A stretch of DNA of 64,000 nucleotides, taken from Dillenia suffruticosa (Eukaryota; Streptophyta; Magnoliopsida; Dilleniales; Dilleniaceae). The position numbers were made by a program, and so were the translations under genes. The notes beneath the pieces are model-generated. The model had not been told where the DNA came from and made no database searches. It worked only from the letters and a program-made list of their open reading frames with translations. The stretch is taken from positions 20,982,001 through 21,046,000 of the forward strand of contig JAVTVX010000035.1 in the NCBI GenBank assembly GCA_033439265.1, written 5' to 3'. Shown here in pieces: positions 26,648 to 40,964 of the stretch (positions are counted from its first letter, which is position 1; each line of letters begins with the position of its first letter).

Positions 26648-29600
26648 TTCTCTCTCTACACAGCACTCTAGCCCTTTTTTTGAAATGAAACACCCTGTTA
26701 CTCTTTTCATGCAGGAACTACTTGTGCTCATGACAGTTAAGTGACCTTTGTTTTAGATAGTATTAAATTACTAACCTAGTCGCAGACAAAATTTTAAAGT
26801 TCCAATGATGATGCAAGATTTGTAAACTTCACCCCAGGGGACCAACACATGCATGCACACAAAGTGCAAGCAGAAACGTTGCTGTCGGACCGGCCATTTA
26901 GAGTGGTCAAGCTTGTCTCCAAAGCTTGTCAATTTTTCATGTTTTCATTCACTTGAAATATTTAGTAAACATTATTCAATATGTTCGTGGCAGCTCAGTT
27001 TTGGAAGAGGAGCATGAGCGTGGTGTTGCTCACATAGTTGAGCATCTTGCATTCAGTGCCACTGAGAAGTACACAAATCATGATATCATCAAGTTTCTGG
27101 AAAGTATTGGGGCAGAGTTTGGTGCATGCCAGAATGCAGTTACATCTGCCGATGAGACCATTTATGAGTTATTTGTTCCTGTTGACAAGCCTGAGCTGTT
27201 ATCTCAGGCCATTTCAGTGTTGGCAGAATTCAGTTCAGAGGTTCTAACATGTTCCTTCTGGTTTGATATTCTACAAATTCTGTGTTCTTGTTTATCTTCG
27301 CACCTTTTTCTAGTTTCATCTTCTGTAGAATGCAGGTTCGAGTCTCACCAGAAGATTTGGAAAAAGAAAGAGGAGCCGTTATGGAAGAATATAGAGCAAA
27401 CCGAAATGCAAATGGACGAATGCAGGATGCACATTGGGTCCTGATGATGGAAGGTTCAAAGGTACTACAATTCTCAAGGGATTAAAGTCATATTCCCATT
27501 GTTTGATAGTTATTGAGATCCATGGTATTGGAGTGCTGTTGAATCATGTAACTAATGCCACCAGGTTTCTGCTGGTGAGTTATTTCCTGACTTTGTTTCC
27601 AATCTCAAAATTGTTGACTTTATCTTGCTCTGAGGATTGCAGTATGCTGAGCGCTTGCCAATTGGCTTAGAAAAGGTTATTAGGACTGTTTCTGCTGATG
27701 TTGTGAAGCAATTCTACAAGAAGTGGTATCACTTCTCAAATATGGCTGTAGTTGCTGTTGGTGATTTTGCAGACATGCCGGTCTGTGCTTGTTATATGAG
27801 AATATTTCTATTATCTAAAGTTTATCCTCAAGTCAGAGTTATAGACTCTTTCTCTTTCTGTTTCAGAGTGTAGTTGAGCTGATAAGGACCCATTTTGGGG
27901 AGAAAATTGCGGCACCTAGTCCTCCTGAATTACCATATTATCCAATCCCATCCCATGAGGAGCCTCGTTTTTCATGTTTTGTTGAATCTGAAGCCGCAGG
28001 GGTTAGTACTTAACCTCTGTTTTAAATCTGTTTGCATGTATTTTAAGATGTATAAGGTTGCTAGTTGTGTTGAATGTCACTGAGAAACTGGTGTTAAATT
28101 CTATTTTGGCCTTTTATAGTCTGCAGTGATGATTAGCTGTAAGATGCCAGTGGATGAGCTGAAGACGGTGAGGGATTACAGGAATTTGCTTGCCGAATCA
28201 ATGTTCCTATCTGCCCTAAACCAAAGATTCTTTAAAATATCTCGTCGAAGGGATCCTCCCTACTTCTCATGCTCTGCTGCTGCAGATGTTCTTGTTTGCC
28301 CGATGAAAGCGTATATCATGACTTCATCCTGTAAAGAAAATGGAACTCTTGAGGCCCTAGAGTCGATGCTGATTGAGGTGAGCTTTGAATTCTTGGTGTT
28401 TGGACCTGTCTCCTCTCATTCACTGATGGACTAATGATGTTCAGGTTGCAAGAATTCGGCTTCATGGTTTCTCAGAACATGAAATTTCAATTGTCCAAGC
28501 ACTGCTGATGTCAGAAGTTGAATCAGCATATCTTGAACGTGATCAAATGCAATCAACTAGTTTGCGTGATGAATACTTACAAGTACATTGAGATCCTTGC
28601 TTTCTTATAATTTCGTGTATTTGTTGTGCATTTTACCAAGTTGGGCTTTCTTTATATTAATTCTCAGCATTTTCTTCGGAATGAACCTGTTATTGGAATT
28701 GAATATGAGGCGCAACTTCAAAAAACTCTCCTTCCATGTAAGTGAAATTTAAATCCTACATTGAATTTAGTTTGATATAAGCAGATGGAAGTGCATTGAG
28801 TTCCTATTCTAGTTGAGATATGCTGTGTGAATATAAGTGACATTTATGTTGGGCTTTGATTTGGATAGACATATCAGCATCAGAGGTATCCAAGTATGCT
28901 GAGAAGTTCCAGACATCATGTGGCTGCGTGATAAAGACAATTGAGCCTCAAGCTATCGCTGCTGTTGATGATCTAAAATCTGTTGTGTTGAAGGTCAATA
29001 CACTTGAGGAAGAAAGAAAAATTCTGCCTTGGGACGATGAACATATACCTGATGAAATTGTTACGGTGAAACCTATTCCTGGGTATATTTCATGCATCCT
29101 ACTAGGCAACAACTTCAAAACCTGCCCAGTTATCATGTCTTTTATATGCTGAGATCATGAGATATTATGACTTAATCATGCAGGACTTCTGTTGTGGCAT
29201 TTTTTGCCTGGTTGTCATTATACATGAACATCCAGCTGCAGTGTTACTTGCATACTATAAACAGATTTGCAGTGATCTGGAAGTTTATGTGCCTTGTGTA
29301 TTCCTGAAGCTTGTTGGGATGTAGATATACCGATGTAACCTAATGAGGATACATGTTGCTTATACCAACATAACTTAATGAGGATACACTGTATCCCATC
29401 TCAGTGCATGTTTGCTCTAGATATGGTTAATCCCTTTTCAATCTCACTACAGAAGATTTTTTGTCACTGGACCACTGACAGGCAAGTCTAATAGGGTCAA
29501 GCAAATACATGTTCAGTTGAGATGAGTCTTGGCAGAATGGAATCCTTTTGGGAAGGGATGCATTGGAATCATTTAACTAGACCAAGAGATTGCTTTAGAT

Positions 29601-32600
29601 AGTTTTTAATATAGTTTTCTTGTGCTGGCTATTTCTCATGGGCACTGTGTTGTGATCATTTCAATATTTGTTCCAGGTCTGTTGTGTGGCAACAGGAATA
29701 TCCAAATATTGGAGTTACTGAGCTTCTCTTATCAAATGGCATGCGAGTTAGCTACAAGTGTACAAACTTTTTTTATGACCAGGTAAAATAAAGGTTATAT
29801 CATTGATGTTAAACACGTATCCTTGACCATATGTATGAATGTCAAATGCTTGTAGACATATATGATCAGGCTTAAAAGCCTAGATGATGACAATTTAATG
29901 TTTAGTTTGAACGCGGTATTAAAAGCGTGGAGAAAAATCTTGTTGTTAACTAGTCAACTAATATTGATATTCCTTACCTGTTAATTTTATGCATTGCATC
30001 CCCATTATTATTTCATGAGGTGGGTAAAAACTGTGGGAGGGAATAGTTTTAACGTTATTTTTAATTTGTAAACATTTAGGAGCATGTTATTAGCCATTTG
30101 TAGCAAGATAAGGACTTTGACCATGAAAGAAAACAAATTTTAGCTGTCTCAGTTTCCATTGACCTGTTCCTTATTGCTAGTAAAAGGAATTAAATTCTCT
30201 TATTTACTGTCTGTGTTGAACAAAAATGAACAGAAATGCCATGTGGTTGGTTGTATGTGTATTGTGCTTGTGTTGTCTAAGTAGAGATCTTTGGAGGATT
30301 TAATTGCTTTCCTCCTTTTTCAGGGAAACTGATATAAAATTCTCCATTTCATGTCCTGTCCAATTGTTTGTTACTAAAATATCAGTTCAGTTTAACTGAA
30401 GCCTTCATAATTCTGATTTTTGACACACATTTCAAATATGCAAAAAAAAAAAAAAAAAAGTTCTTTTCCCCACTTGCTGCTAGCTGTTGTGACAGATCCA
30501 TATAGTTCATTGTGGAGGCAATTTCTCCCACCGAATTTTTGAATTTTATTGGGGTGGTCATATTGCAATTGATCCATTATAAGCACTTAATTGTTTTCTC
30601 AGAAAGCTATTATTTTTATTGTTTAAATTATTTGGCTTTGTGCAAATTTTCGCACAAACATGAATACTGTATGTATTGCACCCCACTGAAAGAGAAAAAA
30701 CAAATCCATGTCTGTCACTTGCTAGCTGATGTTTAAGATGCATTACACATCTTAAAGTGTTTTGTGCAATTATACTTACATAACCGGTCCTTTTTCCCCT
30801 CAGGAAGTTCTTTTCCTTGTCAAAGAGGGATTTAAATGAATAATTTTATTCTTGTGAATGTCGCCATTTGTTTTGTTTAATATTTTACTGCTTCTTGACA
30901 GGTTCTCTTTACAGGATTCTCTTATGGTGGTTTATCCCAACTCTCTGAGAATGAGTATTTTTCATGCTCCATGGGTTCAACCATTGCTGGAGAAATTGGT
31001 GTCTTTGGTTATAAGCCATCAGTTTTAATGGACATGCTTGCTGGTAAAAGAGCTGATGTTGGTACAAAAATTGGAGCGTACATGAGAAGCTTCTCTGGTG
31101 ACTGTTCACCTTCAGACCTGGAAACTGCCTTGCAGGTGTGTTAACATCTCTGGTGACTGTTTGCCCTCTTTACTTTTATTTTCCAAGATTACCAGTTTGA
31201 AACAGGCTCAACCTTGGGGCCATTAATGTGTATGCTTATCCCAAGATATGTTGATTTAATGTGAGTTGTGGGGTTTGGGTCTAGAAAATAGGCCATAAGG
31301 TCAGGCCTACAAAAACAGATTGGGAGCTGCACTATTGTGGTGTGTGGATGCGAGAGGTCGGGGATTTGATCCCATCTGTGCTTAGGTCAAGCTACTAGTC
31401 ATTAATAGAGGTGATTGGCCTCGCTATGTCTACCCTGATTTTAAGTCCAGGACTATATCACAGACTATTCTCTGGTAGTATTCCTTCATTTTGTGAGGAC
31501 AAGGCAGTTATTGGGGCAACTTCTTTAGCTACGCTGAATATCTTATTACTGATATGGAGAATTACAGAGAACATCTGTTGTTGCCAAGATTACAGGATGT
31601 CCAGTTAAGCATTAAAATTGCTCTTTCAAAATACCTTCTTGTTCAAGGCCTTCCTAGCAAAGTTTTTTGGTAAAACTTGTCATCGACAATGTGGGGATGC
31701 GTGAGGCATTTGTCCCATGGTTAAGTGAAAAATAAAGAAATCTGGCTATAGTTTGGCAAGAATTAGATGGTGCCAATGTGAAATGAGTAATAGGATCAGG
31801 GACGGATCTAGAGAGTATATACTTTGGGGGGGTCTGCATAATTAAATTCTTGGGCGGCTAAAGGTGGAAATTACAGTGGGTGTAAATGGAAATTGAAAAC
31901 ATACTAAGGGTATTATGCTGAACTTATCAAACTTTTTTTTGGGGGGGGGGGGGGGGGGGCGACGGGGAGAGGGGGCATGGACTCCCTTGGCCCAGGCCCC
32001 TCCCCAATCTGTCCCTGAATAGGATGACACGTGAACAAGGATTGAAGTTTCCTATCAGGTATCAAATCAAGACCCTTTGTGAGAAAGGAACCAGGATTGA
32101 TGCTGGAAACTCCACGAGAGAGGTGAAAGTTGAAAGTTGGAAAAGGTTTCATTGTCATATCTCCATCAAATGGGACACAAGGAATTTATCAAGTTTGGTT
32201 TACTCTATGTTGACAAATGTTGAAAACAAAAAAACATTCTCATTGATTCTAGATGTTTTCCTTTCGAGTGGTGTTATTCTCTTTTGCTTTGGGGGCACGC
32301 GGTTGCTTTAATGTCTCTCACTGGTATTGGCATTTTCCATCTGATTGTCCTGTCATTGAGTCTGGCAGCTTGTCTATCAATTATTCACAACAAATGTGGA
32401 ACCGGGAGAAGAAGTCAGAACAGTCATGCAAATGGCTGAAGAGGCGGTTCGTGCACAGGAACGGGATCCTCACGCAGCATTTGCTAACCGTGTGAGGCAG
32501 ATCAATTATGGGAACTCCTATTTTTTTAGGGTATGCCTGATAATATGCTCTCACTTTTGCTATTGTGTCTGCCTTATTATTGTTGTCATTAGTTATTACA

Positions 32601-35180
32601 ACATTCTTGTTTTTATGCAGCCAATTAGGATTGGCGACCTTCGAAAGGCGAACCCGTTGCAAGCTTGTGATTACTTCAACAGGTGTTTTAAAGATCCCTC
32701 AACTTTTACAGTTGTGTTGGTTGGGAATATCGATCCGGCCATTGCCTGTCCTGTAATATTGCAGTATCTGGTAAGCTGTTTCTTCTTCTCAACCTATGTT
32801 GGTTTGGAGATGTCTAATAGTTATTACTTAACTAGGCTTTTCTCTGGGCAGGGCGGAATACCAAAGCCTCCCAAACCAATTTTACAATTCAATCGTGATG
32901 AATTGAAGGGTTTGCCCTTCACTTTCCCTACATCGATAATCAGGTAGTAATTCTGTCTTATTTATTCATTTGAGCACAATGACTGATTGATTAGTAGTAG
33001 TCATAACCCCATAACCCCATATAGATAGGGCATGAAAGATAGTTCATCAAATTGGACTAATTGGTTAGTCTGGATTTCTCAATTGAGAATTTGGAATCCT
33101 GATTAACTAGCCTGTTTATATCATTGCACTTGATTCATACCTAGTAAATGTTGGCCTAATTATGATGCTTTCTTTCTTTGGTATTTAAGAATGCCTTTCG
33201 AGTTTTTTTTTTTGGGGGGGGGGCAATGGAGGAGTAACTTTCTGTTTGAGGCCAAAGTCATTTCTTATGTGTTTGATGTGCTTGTAGAGAAGTTGTTCGC
33301 AGCCCGATGGTGGAGGCTCAATGTTCTGTCCAGCTTTGCTTTCCTGTCGTGTTGAAGAATGAGAACATGGTTTGTCATTCATCCCATAGATTAGAGTGAG
33401 ATCAATTTAATTCTGAGTTGCTGCTAAATATTTATTGCTGTCCTTTCAATGTGTAACTGGATATTAGATGGAAGAGATTCACTTTGTTGGGTTTTTGAGC
33501 AAACTTCTTGAAACGAAAATTATGCAAGTACTTCGTTTCAAACATGGACAGGTTGGTTGAGTCCATAGATGTTGATTTCAAACTACTTATTAATCTTTTT
33601 CCTCGTTCTTACTTTAAATTATATCTCCCAGATATACTCTGCTGGTGTTTCTGTATTCCTTGGTGGTAATAAGCCTTCAAGAACAGAGGATGCACGTGGT
33701 GATATTAGCATAAACTTCTCATGTGATCCAGAGATCTCATCCATTCTGGTGGGAATACTGCAGTTAATGAAATTTTCACTTAGTAATGTCCAGTCCGTAA
33801 CTTTTTCTAAGTTATGCTATATTTTTTAACAGGTTGATTTTGCATTGGATGAAATCTTACGTCTACAAGAGGAAGGTCCTTCTGATGAGGATGTTTCTAC
33901 AATCCTTGAAATTGAGCAAAGAGCCCATGAAAATGGGCTGCAGGTAATTTATTGTGTGACAGTTATAGTTGCTTGCTTAGTTGGATGTGATGAATGACGC
34001 TGATATCCTACCCTACCCCGGGAATTTTCAGGACAAATTTCTTTTGGTTTATGACTTCTTTGTTGTTATTTGCATATTCCTGTGCTATTACTGAGTCCAT
34101 CCTGTTTCTTACTTTCAGGAGAACTACTATTGGCTAGAAAAGATTTTACGCAGCTATCAGTCAAGAATTTATTCCGGTGACCTTGGCACTTCTTTTCAGG
34201 TGGGTGAGGGGATGTGCTTAGCACCTATTGATATTAGAATGTCTGTCTTGCATCTCCCATGTTCTCTTTTCTTTTTGGGTGTGGAAAAAGAAAAATTAGT
34301 ATGAGGAGAAAATAGAAGTGCAGATGGGGGGATGATGACATGGAGCTTCTTAGAAGAAGAAAAATAATAATAAAAAAATTAACACTATGACACTCTTCAA
34401 TCTGGTTTAGTGTCTTCCAAACTGATTCATTTGAGAAACTGAAGCTCCATATAGAAGCACACTCCTCGATCTACAGCAAACTAAATTTATCCAACAGCTA
34501 TATATTTGAGGCCACCTGAATTGTGAAGTATAATTAATTGGGGATGGCTTTCATTTTAAGATATTTCCAGCTGTAGTAGCTTAGCTAGAAAGTAGCAATA
34601 TACTTCTCTTTCTGATGTTTAATATACATCGTGCAGGTTCAAGATGAATGTCGTGGTAAAGTCCGAGGGATTTTGACACCATTAACAGCACAGTTGGCAT
34701 TACAAAGAATACTTCCATCTCCATGTACGAAACAGTACACAGTAGTGGTTTTAATGCCTCGGAGATCTCGTTGGAAGTTACTGAAGTCATACTTCAGAAC
34801 TCCCAGGAGCACTAGTGACACAAAGGTTAGTAATAGTGTGAGTGCATGTGACAGCAGTATCTTTTGGTCTTCTTTTTCCATATTTTCCCAAGACGTGCAT
34901 GACTTATAAGCTGCATTTTGGTAGAAACTTTTCACCATCTAAGCGCAATTCAGAAGTAATAACCTTAAAGTTTTTTTGATGTCATTAAGAAAATCTTATG
35001 ATACCACATGGCACACGACCATTCATTACTTATTTTGCCTTAAGAGTTTGATTTCTCTTAGCGAAATATGCGTGACTCATTGGGAGCTCTCTTGTCTTCT
35101 AGATGTTGATGGGGATTGCTGGTGTGATGGTTGTGGCTCTCAGTATATGGAGATACTCCCGAATCACTTTGAAAAATTAG
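25400..35180 (+). CDS. PQQL: M16 (insulinase/pitrilysin) zinc protease, PQQL type
   Basis: Twenty-one exons join in phase to 1006 residues: 25400-25608, 26994-27240, 27336-27461, 27643-27780, 27867-28001, 28120-28377, 28445-28582, 28668-28737, 28869-29082, 29677-29782, 30902-31135, 32369-32530, 32621-32770, 32852-32943, 33288-33369, 33468-33551, 33632-33748, 33833-33943, 34119-34199, 34637-34825, 35103-35180. The inverted zinc motif HIVEH is at residues 83-87, and Glu163 in LEKERGAVMEE is the likely third zinc ligand about 76 residues later. Four M16-type domains are expected; TVMQMAEEAVRAQERDPHA and GVSVFLGGNKPSRTED belong to the second half. The last exon encodes MLMGIAGVMVVALSIWRYS, a probable single membrane helix at the extreme C terminus. 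The match to my memory of Arabidopsis At5g56730 is close along the whole length. No stop or frameshift was seen. Substrate and location are not known to me. Confidence 0.96.
25615..25653 (+). repeat. (CT)n microsatellite at the start of PQQL intron 1
   Basis: A CT run of about 39 bases begins six bases after the exon 1 donor. Further CT runs occur in the same intron at about 26044-26069 and 26618-26655. Confidence 0.95.
25758..25935 (+). repeat. Local tandem duplications in PQQL intron 1
   Basis: The 20-base word aatgtttctcgctctgttcg occurs twice in a row near 25759-25800. Immediately after, a unit of about 63 bases containing ttttcgttcattttttacaa is repeated with small changes (25822 and 25886). 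Confidence 0.75.
31797..32017. mobile_element. hAT-type MITE in PQQL intron 11
   Basis: A 221-base element starts CAGGGACGGATC and ends with the inverse GATC-like end, AATCTGTCCCTG, so the ends are imperfect terminal inverted repeats. It is flanked on both sides by the identical 8-base word AATAGGAT (31789-31796 and 32018-32025). An 8-base target duplication with CAGGG ends is the hallmark of the hAT superfamily. It encodes nothing and carries a G run of about 18 bases near 31942. It lies in an intron, well away from the splice sites. Confidence 0.88.
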
Positions 35181-37433
35181 GAGAAATTGCTACGGAAGAA
35201 GCTTCACAGGCATATGCTATTTATTACAAAGAAAATCCGTAATGATCTGCTAACTGGGAAAAGATTGGAAGTACACTTTGATCACCGGTTGCCTATTAAC
35301 ATATGGAAGCGTCTTTCTGATTGGTTTAAGCTTTGGACTGGTTATCCAAATTTATATTACCAGAAGCTGGGGCTTGATATCCCATTATATATGCCTTTGT
35401 TTTAGGTCATGTAAGCTTTCTACCAATCATTATTTATGTTAGATTGCCCTAATGTGGATGCCCATGTAACGAATGTGATTCCCCTTTGTTATGGAGAACA
35501 ATATGTTGCCGATGATGTGTCTTCTGGCCTAATATGTCCCCCAAGGTATCTGTTCTTCGCACTGGGCCTATTATGTGGCATCTTTCTGTTTTTTTGGTTC
35601 TTTATTTTCTTTTAATGTCGTTTAGTTTTTTGGTTTAAATGGAATTTTGTTTTTGGCTGCTGAGTTCGATAGCCGCCGTGAAACATATAGTTTCATAATG
35701 CTTTGCAACGATGAGACGGGCCAGGTGTATTAAACCAGAAAAATGTGCGCACCTGTTGGGGGACGCTTATTTTTGTGCTTCCATATCAAGGATTGAATCA
35801 ACCCCCAAGACAAATACTATGTTTTCCAGACTCAACGTATGCTGATAACATAATTCCAGGAAATACAAAATATTCAGTGCAAGGATGCAAACATATAGGT
35901 AGAGGGTAGAGCTATCGATATGGCAACTCCTCGTGTGGGATGGGGTTCTGAAGGGACGAGTGTGTTTTGTCCCGTATTTTATGTGGTAATACAAAATTTC
36001 GACCTGTCCCGTCCCGTCCCGCCATTCAGAAAAATATATATATTTGTATATATACGCCTAAAAGGTAGTTAAGAAAAATCTTTCGAATTTTCTCAAATTT
36101 TTTTTACCTCTAAATACTTAAATTAGAATATAGATATTTCAGAAAAATCTTTTGATTTTTTTTTAATTCTCCACCTTAATCACTCAAAATTTTGTTAATA
36201 ATCAATTTGTTAAGGATGAATCAAAATTCCTCAGAAAGGAGAGTTTATCAGCAACATATCAAGTATTTTCTCCTCTTCATACTCAAAATTTTTCTTTTCT
36301 AAGAACGATATGTTATTTGCCGTATTGACTTTAGTTCCAAGAGACAGTTTAGGGATTACATCTCTCCTTTATCATATTGAACTAGAACAGTTGGCAATGA
36401 TATGAGAATCATGGTCGTGTCTCCATCCTCATTTTTTTGTCACGTATCGTAGGATCAATTCCCTGTACAACTAATGATACTGACACAAGAGGCAGCAGAT
36501 TTACCAAGTACAACCTGCACCGGTGGCATGGTGCGTTCTTCTACCCATACAAAGGTGTTACTACATCGTCAACGGGCTGAAACAAACTTCAGCCCAAAGA
36601 ACATCTTCCCCTCCCCCACGTAATATGTTCAAGTTCGAACCCCTAAGTATGTACCAAAAAAAAAACCAAAGATGTTACTACCTAAACAAAGGTGACAACG
36701 TTGTCGCAGCCAAGGTAGCGAACCTAGCAACTATCATATAATACAATCATCATCCACACACTGAGAGAATTAACCTCGAGGGGCATGCACTCCATCCCGT
36801 CCTGCCACCTATTTTAATCTAACGCAGAACATGAAGCACAGCCTTGATAACGTCACGCAAGGCTGGACCCTCATCCCGTGAAATCATGTAAACAGCTAAT
36901 CTGTTAAAAAATGGCTTGCTCCTGGACATTCTCCGGACACCACTTCTCTGCAACATCATCAGAGTCACTTCCCATCTATTGCAATTAGAGGAATACAACC
37001 GGCAACCTTCATCTAGGTAAAATTTGCTTCCCATTTATTTGCCATTACATAAAACTCAAGAAAACAGTTCATTTTGAATACGCCGTTCTCAAATCAAGAT
37101 TATAATATTCATCGCACATCAGCAACAAGAACATTTACTTGACAATAATAAAGTAGTCAAAGGTTACTCCCTTTTGCTCTCTGATTAAATATTAAAGCCC
37201 TGTACCAGGAAACTACACAGTATTCAAATATCAAGACAGATTCACAGAATCTGGAAGCTACAGTCGGGCCCTCTCGGACAACAAGGAAAAGGAGGCCAGG
37301 GTCTTCAGTTTTGCATTCAAACAAAACAGTAAGTTGAATGGCTATCATGGACCAATTTACAACTTGGGAATGACAAACAAGTCCAACAATTTCCCATTTC
37401 AACTTTCACAGACGCTAAATGTAATGTAGAATT
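35181..37433. other. Spacer between PQQL and the PITH gene (converging 3' ends)
   Basis: Contains the PQQL 3' UTR and, on the right, the 3' UTR of the PITH gene. Around 35950-36030 there is a cluster of gtcccgtcccg words. Around 36515-36665 a SINE-like segment may be present. Two minus-strand open stretches (36819-37034, 37157-37402) have no recognisable domain. Confidence 0.5.
36515..36665 (+). repeat. Possible SINE relic with B-box-like word and A tail
   Basis: The segment has an A-box-like word (ggtggcatggtgcg), about 105 bases later a B-box-like word (aagttcgaacccc), and an A run of 11 bases. The box spacing is longer than in a tRNA-derived SINE and no flanking duplication was found, so this is tentative. 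Confidence 0.25.
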
Positions 37434-40400
37434 TCACTCAATTTGGGAGAGACCACCTCCAATTTCAGCTTTTGTCCTGCACACGACCTCAAAAATTATT
37501 AAAGAAGAGCACCTCCATCCAAAAAGACGGGAGAAAATAGACCAAATTCTTTGTCAGAAACCAGAACCGTTATAGTTTCCCAATCTTTTCAAGTCTCAAA
37601 TATATTAAGAACTGTTTCCTTGTAATCTTTGTCAAGTCCATTAAAGCGATGCTTGGTGGTAGGTAAAATTTGAAAACCTTGTTGGGAAATGTTTGATCTA
37701 TCATTTCAAATGACCAGAAATTCCCAATGGATCAAAAAACTGCAATGCGAATAAATCTGATTCAAATTCTAAGTCATTAATACACTTTAATAGACCATGA
37801 CTAAGTTCGGGTAAAATGAACATGCCCCCAGGTGGAATAGACTACCAATCATCTGACTTCACCAAATGAGGAGTGAAAAACATACAACTGGCTCATAAAA
37901 CTATTTTTTCTTTCAAAAATTTATTTTGTTAGACAAATTTTGAAACCTTGTCACCGAATGCATCATTAAAGAATAGGTCACCGGAATCAGAAAAAAAGAA
38001 AAGACTTTTTTTTTTTTTGAGGTCCTTATACTCATTATGCATTGAATAGATTGGGTACTCCAATATCTCAAATCAATGACAAGTTCTATTTAGCACCTAA
38101 TGCATCATTAGAGAAATTATTACACTACACTGAATTGAGAATGTATCATTAAATGAAGCAGGGAACATTTAAGGGCTCGCACTTACAGAAGGAAAAAGAT
38201 CAGGCATTAATCAAGAGATGGGTCAGAGCTAGACTCACTTGTGATCAGATGGATTTGGCATAAGCTCATAAACAATTGTTGCTACCACATCTCTCTTTAA
38301 CTGTGAAATAAAAACATGTATAGTTAGAACCACCGTTCATCTTTGAAGGCCCAAATTTTCATGATGAAGTTTTAATAATTACCTGGGTGGCTTCCCCCTT
38401 CAGACCTATGTAGTATATCTGAGTTGTGTCGGCACCAAAATTATCAGGAAAATGTAATGTGAGGTTAGCCACGCTCTGAAACCTTGAGTATCTGTGAGAA
38501 TTCAATAGTAGTATCTAACACAACATTCAACATGATACCTTAACTTAATAGGCACAGCGTATAACTTGATCTTTAGATTACTCGACCCCATGTTACCTAT
38601 CCCATAGGTTGTACACTCGCATGGTAATGATTATAACCACTAACAAAGATGCAGATCCAATGAAAAAACCTCAGTATCCATTTTCTTGCCTATATTTTTG
38701 TAAATGCACTTGCAACACCATTTCCTCTAACCTCAAAAACTAATATTAGTGTTTGGGGAACCATGATTTCACATAACTCTGGGAACCATGATTTCACATA
38801 ACTCATCTTGTTAAATTAAATGATGACAATTTTAAGAAGTAGCACTTCACTTAAATCAATTGCCACACTCATCCAGAGAGAGTAATTGCCAGACAAACAT
38901 TTTGCAATATCTAGGAGGGGAAAAATACTCTAGAAAGCAAGAGATGGACCTCCCACAACAGTCAAAAAATCTAGCATATCTTTCCCTCCACATTAACCAA
39001 AAATATGAAAAAGAAGACAGGATACGTCAACTAAATCGACAATAAGCAGCTGAAAAACAAAGCTAGAGCAGAGATTGACCAAGAAAAATTACCTTGTTTG
39101 GTATTCTAGTACCCCTTGCAAGTTTTCCACCAAATCCCACTCCTTCAAAAAAGATAATTTACATCATGCCTGTGGACCATGCTAAATAATTGAACTGACA
39201 AGACAAAATACAGCAATACCTGAACAGGTTGCATGTTTTGAGCATCAGAAAAGTCAATGCCTTCACGATTAATGAACCTAGACATCAACGCAGGGTAATT
39301 AGTTACAGTTTCCCTCCAATATTCATAAATTATAGGCATATTTTATAGCAGAAAATTTTCTAAATAGGTCATTTTGACACAATACAAAGATCTACATTAC
39401 TTCTGGGGGTGAATAAATGGAGTAAAACACCTGAAATGCTGTAGAACAAAACTTTGAGAATAATAGCCGAAACCAAGTTCAAAGGTCGATTTAGACCAAA
39501 TGAGTTAACACGGGAGAGTAAACTCTCCCTGAATGCTTTACTAGATGAGGTAAACTAAAAAATTTATCATCATCAGCCAGATTAAACTGCTGAACAATGA
39601 GATCCATAGTCTTAGTTTACCAAATGAAATGAATAAATGTAAGAAGATACAATGTCCTGTTCTCACAACAATGCAGGTATAAAAGCTAAGCAACCCATCA
39701 ATCATCCATACAAACTCAAACACAGAGACAAACTAGGCCAACACCAGCACGATGCAAACACATAAAACAGTAATTTAGATCACGAGATAGACAAAATAAA
39801 CCATGAAACCATATCAAACAATTGGAAGAGAAACCCACACTCTCATTTTTGAGGGACTCGTTCCATCAGCACCACCAACAATGGAAATACTCTTGATTTT
39901 AACATCTGATGTGAACCTACAGATAAAAATAAAGAAGGAAATATATGTAAAAACAGGAATCTTCTACAGGAAAAGAAATTCAGTGCTCTTGATTCATTCT
40001 GTGCAATTTAAGCAGCGGATTACAATGACTTATGCAGCCTAAAACAGCCATTTTTGATAAGATAGTCTAATTTATAAACAGGAAAAGATAGATTTTATTA
40101 GAAGAAGATAAAAGACAAAGTCGCATTATATTAATGGGACAGGGATAGGGGAGGTTTCAGCCAATGACCTACCACCAAATCCTACTGTGCGGTCACTAGT
40201 GAACAGAATAAATTTCAAGAATTCCTTCATAGTTTGCAGATTCCATTCCCCAGTCAATTAAGCATCATCCCAACAACATTTAGCCAGCCAGTGTTGCATG
40301 ATTTCTCCCAGGGCTTTGGAAATAGCAAGAATCATAAGCTGCTTAATTGAGCAAGGATGGTTTTGATTAGGAGTGCTTACTCAAAAGGCAATATGGTGCA

Positions 40401-40924
40401 TGTTTCCGTGAGGTTCTATTTCCATGCCTGTTATACTTCGAGTAATATTAGAGGGTCGTTTCTGGGTTTACTAATGAACTGGAGAGCTTTCCTTTGCCCT
40501 TCTCCTTGGCTTCTATAGGGTTTAAATTTTTTGTCTATACTTTGGGAGGTATTGTCTCCTCCTGTGTGCTTGTTTTCCCGCTATTTCTCTATTAAAACCT
40601 AATATATTTACCAAATAAAGGAAAAGGGAGTTCTTTGCAGAAATTTTGTTAGCTTGCGCAACGGCATGGCCTTACACATTTTGCACATAACACAACACAG
40701 ATTAGTAGAAAATATGTTTGTGGTCATTTCTGGAATCTTTAAAGCCCATATATGCATAATTCCAACATCGTTGCTCCATTTCATATACCATTAATCTGAA
40801 GAATTAAGAAGCAGGGAAAGATCATAGTTATGTGATCAGAGTCATATATTAAGGAAAATGATCACCTTTATGGAGTGATAACAATTGCGTATGATATATA
40901 CATATGTACATACATGTGCACGTA

Positions 40925-40964
<40 letters not shown>

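Noticed and set aside
36819-37402. Two minus-strand open frames below the PITH stop codon
   Set aside because: They lie in what should be 3' UTR and spacer; no domain or continuing exons were recognised.
40260-40620. LINE 3' end in PITH intron 3
   Set aside because: The stretch ending attaaaacctaatatatttacc resembles LINE tails I have seen, but no coding remnant, A run or duplication supports it.
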